This document shows, piece after piece, positions 15,094-22,024 of a stretch of 37,699 nt of DNA. Source of the DNA: a bacterium. Lineage in GTDB: Bacteria; Patescibacteriota; Patescibacteriia; UBA9934; GWF2-40-263. Location of the stretch: contig JAJYIV010000010.1 of the NCBI GenBank assembly GCA_021789915.1, forward strand, positions 1 through 37,699, given 5' to 3'. The notes beneath the pieces were generated by a model. That model had not been told where the DNA came from. It searched no databases and saw nothing but the letters and a program-made list of their open reading frames with translations. A program made the translations under genes and the position numbers. The stretch's first letter is position 1. The number at the start of each line of letters is the position of its first letter.

Positions 15094-16341
15094 TCATCGG
15101 ATGAACATCGCGTCGCCGAAGGAATAGAAGCGATAGCCCTGCTTGACCGCCTCCTCGTACGCGGCGAGGACGTGCTCGCGCCCCGCGAACGCCGAGACGA
15201 GCACGAGCAGCGTCGACTTCGGCAGATGGAAATTCGTGATCAGCGCGTCCACGATGCGGAAGCGGAACCCGGGCGTGATGAAGAGATTTACGTCGCCGAC
15301 AAAGCCGTCCGCGGGGAGCGGGCAACCGGCAACAACCCCTAACCCCTCCTTGGAAAGGAGGGGACGCGAATAGACGCGTCCTCCCCTTTCCAAGGGGAGG
15401 CTGCCTGCTGGCCCTTCTTCGGCAGGCGGAGGGGTTGCCGCGGCAGCGCCCTCGAGCGCGCGCACCGTCGTCGTGCCCACGGCGATCACGCGGCGGCCCT
15501 CCGCCTTGGCCTGGTTGATCCGGCGCGCCGTGTCTCCCTCGATCTCGACGTATTCCGCGTGCATCTCGTGCTCCTCGATCGTCTCCGTCTTCATCGGACG
15601 GAACGTGCCGATGCCGACGTGCAGGACGATCGTCTCGAACTGCACGCCCTTCCCTTTCAAGCGTTCGATGAGTTCCGCCGTGAAGTGGAAGCCCGCGGTC
15701 GGCGCGGCGACGGAGCCGACGCGCTCCGCGTACACCGTCTGATATCGGTCGAACGCGTCCGGCGCGGTTTTGACGTACGGCGGCACGGGAATCTCCCCAT
15801 GCGCGTTCGCGAAGGCGATCACCTCGTCCGCCGTCTGCGCGAAGGAAAGACGCACGCGCCCGTCCTTCTCCTTCGCGACGACCACGCACGACCATCCCTC
15901 AGCGAGCGCGATCACGTCGCCGACGCGCACGCGCCGGCCCGGCCGCGCGAGCGCCTCCCACGACGAGCCGGCGGCCTCCACACGCGGACGCAGCAAAAAA
16001 ATCTCCACGTCCTTGCCGCCACCAGAACTCCCCCCTGCCCCCTCTTCAAAAGAGGGGGTGACGCGCCCGCGCAGACGCGCCTTGAACACCTTGGTTTTGT
16101 TCACGACCAAGACGTCGCCGGCCTGCAGCTCGTCGGCAATCTCGAAGAAGCGCTTGTGCCGCCATGGCGCAACATTTGCCCCCCTGCCAAGGGGGGCTGC
16201 CTGCTGGCCTTCCGTTGGCAGGCGGGGGGTATGAATGCGGTCGAGCGCCATCAGCCGCGACCGGTCGCGCGGTTCCACGGAGCATTGGGCGATGCGCTCG
16301 GGCGGCAAGACATAATCGAATTGCGAGACGGGCGTGGCCAT
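15094..16341 (-). CDS. queA: S-adenosylmethionine:tRNA ribosyltransferase-isomerase with three in-frame palindromic insertions
   Basis: Makes epoxyqueuosine in the tRNA wobble base from preQ1 and SAM. Recognisable core: FDYVLPPERIAQ, DRSRLMALDR, GDVLVVNKTKVFKARL, HGEIPVPPYV, DRYQTVYAERVGSVAAPTAG, then FHF, LHVGIGTFRPM, EEHEMHAEY, RRVIAVGTTTVRALE, VDALITNFHLPKSTLLVLVS, then AFAG, and YRFYSFGDAMFI. At 415 aa it is about 60 aa longer than typical. The excess lies at residues about 36-61, 94-108 and 303-346, each encoded by a GC-rich palindromic repeat and each between conserved blocks. Start ATG 16341 gives the conserved N-terminus. The open frame implies a translated product. Confidence 0.95.
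   Translation of the reverse strand: MATPVSQFDYVLPPERIAQCSVEPRDRSRLMALDRIHTPRLPTEGQQAAPLGRGANVAPWRHKRFFEIADELQAGDVLVVNKTKVFKARLRGRVTPSFEEGAGGSSGGGKDVEIFLLRPRVEAAGSSWEALARPGRRVRVGDVIALAEGWSCVVVAKEKDGRVRLSFAQTADEVIAFANAHGEIPVPPYVKTAPDAFDRYQTVYAERVGSVAAPTAGFHFTAELIERLKGKGVQFETIVLHVGIGTFRPMKTETIEEHEMHAEYVEIEGDTARRINQAKAEGRRVIAVGTTTVRALEGAAAATPPPAEEGPAGSLPLERGGRVYSRPLLSKEGLGVVAGCPLPADGFVGDVNLFITPGFRFRIVDALITNFHLPKSTLLVLVSAFAGREHVLAAYEEAVKQGYRFYSFGDAMFIR
15334..15438. repeat. palindromic insertion element 3 in queA (about 105 bp)
   Basis: Contains hairpins CCCCTCCTT/AAGGAGGGG, GGACGCG/CGCGTCC and CCCCTT/AAGGGG, and the outer pair ACCCCT/AGGGGT. Its first about 33 bp recur almost identically at 20850-20885. 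Its second half resembles 16171-16232. It encodes PLLSKEGLGVV in the queA frame. Confidence 0.9.
16028..16063. repeat. palindromic insertion element 2 in queA
   Basis: Hairpin CCCCCTCTT/AAGAGGGGG within a GC-rich block; encodes TPSFEEGAGG in the queA frame. Confidence 0.85.
16171..16232. repeat. palindromic insertion element 1 in queA
   Basis: Hairpin CCCCCCTGCC/AAGGGGGG plus GCCTGC/GCAGGC. It shares GGCTGCCTGCTGGCC and GGCAGGCGG with 15391-15431. It encodes TPRLPTEGQQAAPLGRG. Confidence 0.85.
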
Positions 16342-16392
16342 AACGGGCAGGAAGCATACGTCGGCGGACGATGCCCGGCAAGCCTCGGGGAC

Positions 16393-16421
16393 TTGACGGA
16401 TCGGCGGCGCGGCGCTACGCT
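16393..16421 (+). promoter_or_regulatory. promoter of the 92-aa hypothetical gene
   Basis: TTGACG, 17-nt spacer, TACGCT, 36 bp before ATG 16458. Confidence 0.6.
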
Positions 16422-16457
16422 CGCCCGTCCACTGGCGGACAAAGGAGGTGACGGGCG

Positions 16458-16736
16458 ATGGAAACGCTGAAAGATTGGGTCGCAAAAGCCGTGCAAGGTT
16501 TCGCCGAAGAATTCAGCGGCGGGGAATGCGTCGAGTTCGTCCTTCCGGACATCCGCGGCCCGACGCTGACGGACGAAGACACCGCGCGGATCGCCGCGCT
16601 CGTGGATGAGCTGCGCCTGGATCCCGTCCCGACGATTTGCTTCGCCTCGACGCAGACGGACCCCCCGCGGTCGTACGCGTTCTTCACGTACGAAGGCTTA
16701 TCCAAGGCTCTCACCCGCCGCACCGTGGCGTTCTGA
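16458..16736 (+). CDS. small hypothetical protein
   Basis: 92 aa; family not recognised. It is acidic and mixed alpha/beta in appearance, with no signal or membrane segment: METLKDWVAKAVQGFAEEFS, then GGECVEFVLPDIRGPTL and DEDTARIAALVDEL, ending in a basic segment. The gene is convincing because it has a promoter, an almost ideal Shine-Dalgarno (AAAGGAGGTGA, 16441-16451) and a terminator just after the stop. Divergent from queA. Monocistronic. Confidence 0.75.
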   Translation: METLKDWVAKAVQGFAEEFSGGECVEFVLPDIRGPTLTDEDTARIAALVDELRLDPVPTICFASTQTDPPRSYAFFTYEGLSKALTRRTVAF

Positions 16737-16758
16737 CGGATGCGCGCGGCTCTCGCGC

Positions 16759-16785
16759 GACGCCTCTTCGGAGGCGTCGTTTTCT
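16759..16785 (+). terminator. Rho-independent terminator
   Basis: Perfect 8-bp stem GACGCCTC-TTCG-GAGGCGTC followed by GTTTTCTCTT. Confidence 0.9.
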
Positions 16786-16786
16786 C

Positions 16787-16815
16787 TTGACGGACAAAAC
16801 GGCCCCTGTTATCCT
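16787..16815 (+). promoter_or_regulatory. promoter of rpmE
   Basis: TTGACG (16787-16792), 17-nt spacer, TATCCT (16810-16815), immediately after the previous terminator. Confidence 0.65.
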
Positions 16816-16912
16816 TCGACCCATCCTCTGGAAGGAGACAGGAGTTAGAACAAGAACGGGATGAACAACCCTTCATCCTCTTCATCCCCTTCCTACACTT
16901 CATCCCCTTTTT

Positions 16913-17191
16913 ATGAAGCCCTCCATCCACCCCGAATACGTCGAGAAAGCCAAGATCACCTGCGCCTGCGGCGCCGTCTACGAAGTCGGCTCCACGTCGC
17001 CGGAGATTTCGGTCGAGCTGTGCGCCGCCTGCCATCCCTTGTACACGGGCAAGCAGAAGATTCTGGACACGGCCAGGCGCGTGGAGAAGTTCCAGGAAAA
17101 AGTCTCCAGGAAAGCCGTGAACGCCGTTTCCAAGAAGGAGAAACAGGCGAAGCGCGCCGCAACCCGCAAGGCCAAGGAAGCGAAGGCGTAA
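16913..17191 (+). CDS. rpmE: 50S ribosomal protein L31, zinc-ribbon type
   Basis: 92 aa. [20 protein letters not shown] is followed by [20 protein letters not shown], then KQK. Cys17, Cys19, Cys37 and Cys40 supply the zinc ribbon of the C+ form of L31. The C-terminal about 30 residues form a Lys/Ala-rich extension ([20 protein letters not shown]), longer than in E. coli and typical for rRNA-contacting tails. The leader contains a 9-nt TTCATCC-type repeat. It is upstream of prfA, as in many bacteria. Confidence 0.95.
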   Translation: MKPSIHPEYVEKAKITCACGAVYEVGSTSPEISVELCAACHPLYTGKQKILDTARRVEKFQEKVSRKAVNAVSKKEKQAKRAATRKAKEAKA

Positions 17192-17204
17192 GGAAGGAGT
17201 CGGT

Positions 17205-17265
17205 AGACGGGAGCCGGCAGTCGGGGCGAACCCCTGATTGCCGACTACTGACTACTGACTATTTT
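17205..17265 (+). promoter_or_regulatory. GACTACT heptamer array providing a promoter-like element before prfA
   Basis: Tandem GACTACT units (17243-17260) separate TTGCCG (17238-17243) from TATTTT (17260-17265) with a 16-nt spacer. The heptamer array itself forms the spacer of a plausible promoter ending just before the prfA start. Confidence 0.4.
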
Positions 17266-17271
17266 TGTTTT

Positions 17272-18360
17272 ATGCTGCTTTCGACTATGGATCTCCTGAA
17301 GGAACTCGAACCCGTCAAAGCGCGCGCCGCCGAGCTTGAGGCCGCGCTGGCCGATCCGGCGCTGTTTTCGGATCCCAAACGCCTGCGCGCCGTGAACGCC
17401 GAGTACAAGCGCGTCCGCGACGTGCTTGCCGCGGCCGCCGCGTACGAGACGGCCGCGCGCGATCTCGCCGACGCCAAGGCGGCGCAGGCGGACGCGGCGG
17501 ACGCGGAGCTGCGCGCGATGGCCCAAGCGGAAATCGAGCGCCTCACGCGGCGTCTGCCCGCGCTCGAAGAGGCGCTGGCGCAAGCCCTCGTGCCGCCGGA
17601 TCCGTTGGACGACAAGGACGTCATCCTGGAAGTGCGCGCGGGCGCCGGCGGCGACGAGGCGGCCCTGTTCGCGGCCGAGCTCGTGCGCTTGTACACGCTC
17701 TACGCGGAGCGCCGCGGTTGGAAGGTGTCGCTCGTGTCGTCGAACCGCAACGACGTCGGCGGGTTCAAGGAAGCCGTCGTGAAGATCGACGGCGACGGCG
17801 TCTACGGGCGGCTCAAGTTCGAAAGCGGCGTGCACCGGGTGCAGCGCGTGCCGGAAACGGAAAAGCAGGGGCGCGTCCACACGTCCACGGCCACGGTCGC
17901 CATCATGCCGGAGGCGGAGGACGTGGACGTGCGCATCGACCCGAAGGACCTGCGCGTCGACACGATGACCTCGGGCGGCAAGGGCGGCCAGAGCGTCAAC
18001 ACGACGTACTCGGCCGTGCGCATCGTCCATCTGCCCACCGGCATCGTCGTCCAGTGCCAGGACGAACGCAGCCAGACGCAGAACCGCGAGCGCGCCATGG
18101 AAGTGCTGCGCGCGCGCCTGTTCGCCCTGGAACAGGAGAAGCGCCGCGCGGAGCGCGAGGCCCTGCGCCGCGGGCAAGTCGGCACGGGCGAACGCAGCGA
18201 AAAGATCCGCACGTACAACTTCCCGCAGGACCGCCTCACGGACCATCGGCTGGAGGAAAACTTCCACGACCTGCCGGGCGTCATGGACGGGAATCTCGAT
18301 CCTGTGATCGACGCGCTGCGGCGCCGCGAGCGGGCGCAGCGGGCGGAAGGCGCGCTTTGA
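17272..18360 (+). CDS. prfA: peptide chain release factor 1
   Basis: Terminates translation at UAA/UAG. 362 aa from ATG 17272; ATG 17287 (357 aa) is an equally good start. N-terminal coiled coil ([18 protein letters not shown]); domain with [19 protein letters not shown]; decoding motif in [15 protein letters not shown] (PxT class, here P-E-T instead of the common PAT/PVT); catalytic loop [19 protein letters not shown] with the invariant GGQ; and C-terminal [15 protein letters not shown]. No Shine-Dalgarno is visible. UGA is a normal stop in this window, so RF2 should be encoded elsewhere. Confidence 0.96.
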   Translation: MLLSTMDLLKELEPVKARAAELEAALADPALFSDPKRLRAVNAEYKRVRDVLAAAAAYETAARDLADAKAAQADAADAELRAMAQAEIERLTRRLPALEEALAQALVPPDPLDDKDVILEVRAGAGGDEAALFAAELVRLYTLYAERRGWKVSLVSSNRNDVGGFKEAVVKIDGDGVYGRLKFESGVHRVQRVPETEKQGRVHTSTATVAIMPEAEDVDVRIDPKDLRVDTMTSGGKGGQSVNTTYSAVRIVHLPTGIVVQCQDERSQTQNRERAMEVLRARLFALEQEKRRAEREALRRGQVGTGERSEKIRTYNFPQDRLTDHRLEENFHDLPGVMDGNLDPVIDALRRRERAQRAEGAL

Positions 18361-18386
18361 CGACTTATCCCTTATCGAATCATGGT

Positions 18387-18701
18387 ATGCCAGAACGCAT
18401 GACGCCGCCGCAGGCCAACCGCGTACAAGCGTTTGAAACGTTGAAGGCGCTCAACGACGAAGTCGCCGTGATGGAATCGTCGTTCACGGAACTTGCGCAC
18501 CGGTACGGAGCCCTGAGGAGCGTCATCCTGCACGCGCAGGACACGCTGCCGGAAGGCGCCGCCAAACGGCGGCGTCTGGAGGAACTCGCCCGTCAGGGCC
18601 GCGGCATCATCGCGGAGGCGAACCGTCTCTCCATGCGCATGGCCGTGCTGCAGGAAGCAGGCGAAGAAGTTTCGACGCACCATCATCTGCCGCAAGCCTG
18701 A
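18387..18701 (+). CDS. small helical hypothetical protein
   Basis: 104 aa from ATG 18387. Almost wholly helical and heptad-like: RVQAFETLKALNDEVAVMES, then SFTELAHRYGALRSVIL, and RRRLEELARQGRGIIAEANR. It ends in a His-rich tail (STHHHLPQA). No signal peptide or membrane segment. No family recognised. It lies 26 bp after prfA and 1 bp before the nucleotidyltransferase, so it is probably co-transcribed and translationally coupled with it. Confidence 0.7.
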   Translation: MPERMTPPQANRVQAFETLKALNDEVAVMESSFTELAHRYGALRSVILHAQDTLPEGAAKRRRLEELARQGRGIIAEANRLSMRMAVLQEAGEEVSTHHHLPQA

Positions 18702-18702
18702 T

Positions 18703-19398
18703 ATGCAAGCCGTCATCCTCGCGGCGGGAAAAGGCACGCGTCTGGCGCCGCTCACGAACGCCGTGCCGAAGGCCCTTGTCGACCTTGGCGGCGGGCGGAC
18801 GCTGCTTGAAGCGATCCTCGAACAGCTGCCGGAAGAGGCGGACGAACTCGTATTCGTCGTCGGCCATCTCCAGGAACAGATCCGGGAACGTTTCGGCGCA
18901 TCCTGGAGCGGGCGCCCCATCCGCTACGCCGTGCAACAGCCGCTGGACGGCACGGGAACGGCGCTTCACGCCGCGCGGATGATGTTGCGCGGAACCTTCC
19001 TCGTGGTGAACGGAGACGACGTGTACGCCGCCGAGGATTTGGAGCGCTTGATTTCGCATCCGCTCGCCATCCTCGTGCAGGCGACGCGCGAGCGGCTTGC
19101 GCACACCGCACTCGTTTCCGGCGACGGGCGTTTTCTCGGCCTGGAAAGCGACCCGCCGCCGGCTCAGCCGCATGTGCGCGTGTGCGGCGCGTACGTGCTC
19201 GACGAACGGTTCTTCCGGTATCCGCTGGCGGCCATCGACGTCCGCGGTCGGCGCGAATACAGCCTGCCGCATACGCTGGTCGAACTCGCCAAGGACGCGC
19301 CCGTCGCCGCCGTGGAGGCGACGCGCTGGCTGCCGGTGGGGACGCCGGAAGAACTGGAGGCGGCGCGGCGGATGAGAAGAAAGATGGTCGATGAGTAG
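18703..19398 (+). CDS. sugar-1-phosphate nucleotidyltransferase (NTP_transferase family)
   Basis: 231 aa with the pyrophosphorylase signature at the N-terminus, MQAVILAAGKGTRLAPLTNA, then VPKALVDL (GxGxRxxPxT-x-x-x-P-K). Further motifs are VVGHLQEQIRERF, QQPLDGTGTAL (nucleobase/sugar site) and FLVVNGDDVY (metal-binding D in GDD). The C-terminal part WLPVGTPEELEAA matches single-domain GlmU-N/RfbA-like enzymes. It would make an NDP-sugar, plausibly feeding the glycan genes at 22-28 kb. Exact sugar unknown. No left-handed beta-helix domain is present. Confidence 0.9.
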   Translation: MQAVILAAGKGTRLAPLTNAVPKALVDLGGGRTLLEAILEQLPEEADELVFVVGHLQEQIRERFGASWSGRPIRYAVQQPLDGTGTALHAARMMLRGTFLVVNGDDVYAAEDLERLISHPLAILVQATRERLAHTALVSGDGRFLGLESDPPPAQPHVRVCGAYVLDERFFRYPLAAIDVRGRREYSLPHTLVELAKDAPVAAVEATRWLPVGTPEELEAARRMRRKMVDE

Positions 19399-19404
19399 GC
19401 GATT

Positions 19405-19446
19405 GGGCGCGTGCATCGTCCGGCGCGCCCCCGTTTCCTTTTTTCC
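19405..19446 (+). terminator. Rho-independent terminator after the nucleotidyltransferase
   Basis: Arms GGGCGCG (19405-19411) and CGCGCCC (19424-19430) followed by CCGTTTCCTTTTTT. It occupies most of the short gap before the RT gene, leaving no room for an upstream retron RNA. Confidence 0.75.
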
Positions 19447-19481
19447 GCCCGCATGGAAAGATGCGGCCGGGAGGAGAACCC

Positions 19482-20378
19482 ATGCGTTCCTTGTCTGATC
19501 TGCTGCGCGTGATCGGCTATGCGCCGAACGCCTTCGCCTGCGTGCTCGCCCAAACGGCGGCATGTCGGACGGTCGCCATATCCAAGCGCCGTGGCGGCGT
19601 GCGCACGCTGACGATTCCGCCGCCGCCCGTCCGCGAAGCGCAGGCGCGTTTCGCGCGCTGGTTCCTGCACTTCGCGCCCGTTCCCGTCTGCGTGCACGGC
19701 GGCGTGCGCCGGCGCAACGTGCGGACGCTCGCCGAGACGCACCGCTTCGCCGGCTCGATGGTCACGTTCGACCTGCGCGACGCCTTCACACAGGGGACGA
19801 TCCCGCGCGTGCAGGCCGTGTTCCGCCGACTTGGTTTCGATGCCGAAGCCGTCAAGGCGTTCACGCGTCTGTGCACGTTCGGCGGCTGCCTGCCGCAGGG
19901 AGCGCCCTCGTCCAACGCGCTGTGGAACCTCGTGTGCGCCGACCTGGACGCGCAGGCACTTGCCTTCGCCGCCGCGCACGGTCTCGTCTTCACGCGCTAC
20001 ACCGACGAGCTCACGTTCTCGTCGCGCGCGCCGTCCATCCCGCCGGACGTACGCGCGCATGCCGCGAGGGTCATCGCGGAAGCGGGCTTCGCGTCCAACG
20101 CGCGCAAGACGCGTTACCAGGAATCGCGCCGCGGCGCCCTGATCGTCTGCGGCGTCTCCATCCATGGCGGCCTGATCACGCTGACACGCGCCGAGCGCGA
20201 ACGCATCCGCGCCATCATCCATTTGGCCGCCACGCGGCCGGGAATCCCGCGGGCGTACGTCGAGGCGCAGGTGGGGCGCGTGCGCGGCCTGGCCCGCGAC
20301 CGGCGCGGCCGCGCGGGATTGCCGAAGCGGCTGCGCGAGCCGTACGAACGGTATCGCCGCTTGCAGACCAACGGATAA
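19482..20378 (+). CDS. retron-type reverse transcriptase with altered motifs
   Basis: 298 aa from ATG 19482, preceded by GGGAGGAG. RT palm motifs run in order: A, VTFDLRDAF (D97); B, CLPQGAPSSNALWNL (138-150); C, FTRYTDELTFSS, where Y173-T-D-E replaces the usual YADD; then RKTRYQESRRGALIVCGVSI (220s), where VCG replaces retron VTG. Region X, VHGGVRRRNVRTLAETH, parallels retron NAxxH (here LAETH). The first catalytic Asp of motif C is kept. There is no maturase, endonuclease or other domain. It is placed alone between a terminator and a structured non-coding stretch; no classical msr-msd upstream. It may be active with a divergent partner RNA, or decaying. Confidence 0.88.
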   Translation: MRSLSDLLRVIGYAPNAFACVLAQTAACRTVAISKRRGGVRTLTIPPPPVREAQARFARWFLHFAPVPVCVHGGVRRRNVRTLAETHRFAGSMVTFDLRDAFTQGTIPRVQAVFRRLGFDAEAVKAFTRLCTFGGCLPQGAPSSNALWNLVCADLDAQALAFAAAHGLVFTRYTDELTFSSRAPSIPPDVRAHAARVIAEAGFASNARKTRYQESRRGALIVCGVSIHGGLITLTRAERERIRAIIHLAATRPGIPRAYVEAQVGRVRGLARDRRGRAGLPKRLREPYERYRRLQTNG

Positions 20379-20399
20379 GCGCGTACGCTCGCTTCAGCT

Positions 20400-20668
20400 G
20401 GCCGCCCTTGTGCCATGAATAAGGGATCGGGAGGGCATCCGCCTTCCCGACGACAGGAAGTACGAGCCCGTCGGTTTTCCCTTTCGGTCGGCGGCATCCG
20501 CCGGCTCACCTCGCGCGCGTGCGCGTTCCGGCTCTCGTACCGGAAGGAGGCACCCGGCCGCTGCCCGGACGTCCGGCCCGTGTCCGCTCCTTCATCCACG
20601 CTTCCCGCGTGAATTGGAGGGCGCGGACCGGACGCCCGTTCTCGACCCCACGCGGGGTCTTTTCTTTT
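20400..20668 (+). ncRNA. candidate structured RNA downstream of the RT
   Basis: No plausible gene. A succession of perfect stems: CCCTT/AAGGG (20405/20421); CGGGAGGG/CCTTCCCG (20428/20442, one GU); CGGCGG-CAT-CCGCCG (20489-20503); TTCCGG/CCGGAA (20526/20540); GGCCG/CGGCC (20556/20574). These are followed by a compound hairpin with GTCCGC/GCGGAC (20582/20623), CTCC/GGAG and CACGC/GCGTG. It closes with a terminator (GACCCC-ACGC-GGGGTC, T-rich) at 20644-20668. Candidate template or partner RNA of the RT, but high GC alone creates stems, so confidence is limited. Confidence 0.35.
20644..20668 (+). terminator. Rho-independent terminator downstream of the RT region
   Basis: GACCCC-ACGC-GGGGTC followed by TTTTCTTTTC. 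Confidence 0.85.
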
Positions 20669-20734
20669 CTGCCGTGAGCCATTAGCCTTGAGCCACTGGG
20701 GATGGGCATTGGCGGAGCGGCACGGACAAGGCGT

Positions 20735-20938
20735 CCCCCTCCGGCCGGCTGCGCCGGCCATCTCCCCCTGCCTAGCAGGCTCTGCCGGGCCGGATGAGGG
20801 CGCGCAGGCGGGAGGGTTGTAGAAGAGACACTGGGCGCATTCCACGGCAACCACCCCTAACCCCTCCTTGGAAAGGAGGGGACGCAAAAGGACTCGCGCG
20901 GCTGGTTCCTCCCGTCCCTCAAGTCCCTCAAGTCCCTC
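20735..20938. repeat. repeat-filled gap before prmC (palindromic element copy and CCCTCAAGT array)
   Basis: 20735-20812 holds GGCCGGC/GCCGGCC-type palindromes. 20850-20886 is a near-identical copy of the queA element at 15334-15366. 20918-20938 is a 9-nt tandem array CCCTCAAGT. No gene in this stretch. Confidence 0.8.
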
Positions 20939-20939
20939 T

Positions 20940-21848
20940 GTGACTACCTACCTCGAAGCGCTCCAATGGGCCAACGAGATGCTCCGCGCCGCCAGCGGCC
21001 GCTTCGCGTCGCCCATGCTCGACGCGGAGGTCCTGCTCGCGGAGGCGACGGAGATTCCCCGCTCCAGGCTGTTCCTCCGCTTCGATGCGCCGCTGCGGCC
21101 CGACCAGATCGGGCGGTTCGAAGGATTCGTGCGCCGCCGCGCGGCCTTCGAGCCCGTCGCATACATCGTGGGCCGCAAGGAATTCGCCGGCCGTCTTTTC
21201 CGCGTGAATCCGTTCACGCTAATTCCCCGCCCCGCGACGGAGGCGCTGGCCGCCGCCGCCATCGAGCTGGCCGGCGAGGGCAGCCGGGACGCGACGATCT
21301 TCGCCGACGTCGGCACCGGTTCGGGCGCCATCGCCGTCACCCTGGCGGCCGAGACGCACCTGCCGGTCATCGCGACCGACGCGAGCCGCCCGGCGCTCGC
21401 CGTCGCGCGCCTCAATGCCGAAGCCCACGGCGTGGCCGGTCTCGTCGAAGGGCGGCACGGCCGCGGGCTGGAACCGGTGGCGCGCGTGTGCGAGGCCGTC
21501 CGCGCGTCCGGCCGCCGCCTGCCGTACGATCATCTCATCCTCTGCGCCAACCTGCCGTATCTCCCTGAAACGCGTTGGGAGGAATTGCAGGAGGACATTC
21601 GCCGGTACGAGCCGCGTTCCGCGCTTCTGTCCGGCCCCGACGGCCTGCGCGACTATTGGGAACTGTTCCGCGCGCTCAAGAGCCGACGCGCGGTTTTGCC
21701 CATGCGCGCATCCTGCATCATCGAAATAGACCCGACGCAGGCCCTGACGGCGCCGGCGCTCATCCGGCACGCCTTCCCCGCCGCATCCGTGCGCATCGCC
21801 AAGGATATGGAAGGATTCGACCGCGTGGTGATCGTCACGGGGTTGTGA
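20940..21848 (+). CDS. prmC: peptide chain release factor N5-glutamine methyltransferase (HemK/PrmC)
   Basis: SAM-dependent methylation of the GGQ glutamine of release factors. 302 aa from GTG 20940; the upstream open frame runs through repeat sequence and is rejected. N-terminal helical substrate-binding domain, then GRKEFAGRLFRVNPFTLIPR (PrmC G-x-x-x-F-x-G-x-x-F), SAM loop FADVGTGSGAIAVTLA (residues 121-136), acidic ATDAS, and the catalytic tetrapeptide as NLPY (204-207) instead of the usual NPPY. The C-terminus MEGFDRVVIV fits the family. The target prfA lies 3 kb upstream on the same strand. Confidence 0.92.
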   Translation: MTTYLEALQWANEMLRAASGRFASPMLDAEVLLAEATEIPRSRLFLRFDAPLRPDQIGRFEGFVRRRAAFEPVAYIVGRKEFAGRLFRVNPFTLIPRPATEALAAAAIELAGEGSRDATIFADVGTGSGAIAVTLAAETHLPVIATDASRPALAVARLNAEAHGVAGLVEGRHGRGLEPVARVCEAVRASGRRLPYDHLILCANLPYLPETRWEELQEDIRRYEPRSALLSGPDGLRDYWELFRALKSRRAVLPMRASCIIEIDPTQALTAPALIRHAFPAASVRIAKDMEGFDRVVIVTGL

Positions 21849-21901
21849 TGAAAAAATCGGTTCTTTTGCTTCTGAAGCGTTTGCTTTTTGTTCGGCGTTG
21901 A

Positions 21902-21970
21902 CAGCCTCCGTGCCAACCGTCGAAAACGGCTTGTCGAAGGACGCCCGAGGGAGGCTTGACGGTTTTTTCA
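21902..21970 (+). terminator. probable terminator between prmC and the convergent glycosyltransferase gene
   Basis: Arms AGCCTCC and GGAGGCT enclose a small CCGT/ACGG hairpin, followed by TGACGGTTTTTT. Confidence 0.5.
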
Positions 21971-22024
21971 GGAAAAAAGGAGCGGGATTCCGTCTTCCCG
22001 AGATTCTTTTATCCACAGGACGCC

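Noticed and set aside
15005-16496. Frameshifted or split queA
   Set aside because: The core blocks occur in order in one frame; the extra length is explained by in-frame repeats rather than frameshifts.
20114-20887. 257-aa minus-strand protein covering the gap after the RT
   Set aside because: Arg/Pro/Gly-rich translation without motifs, begins in a palindromic repeat (MRPLLSKEGLGVV), and overlaps the RT and terminator; treated as non-coding.
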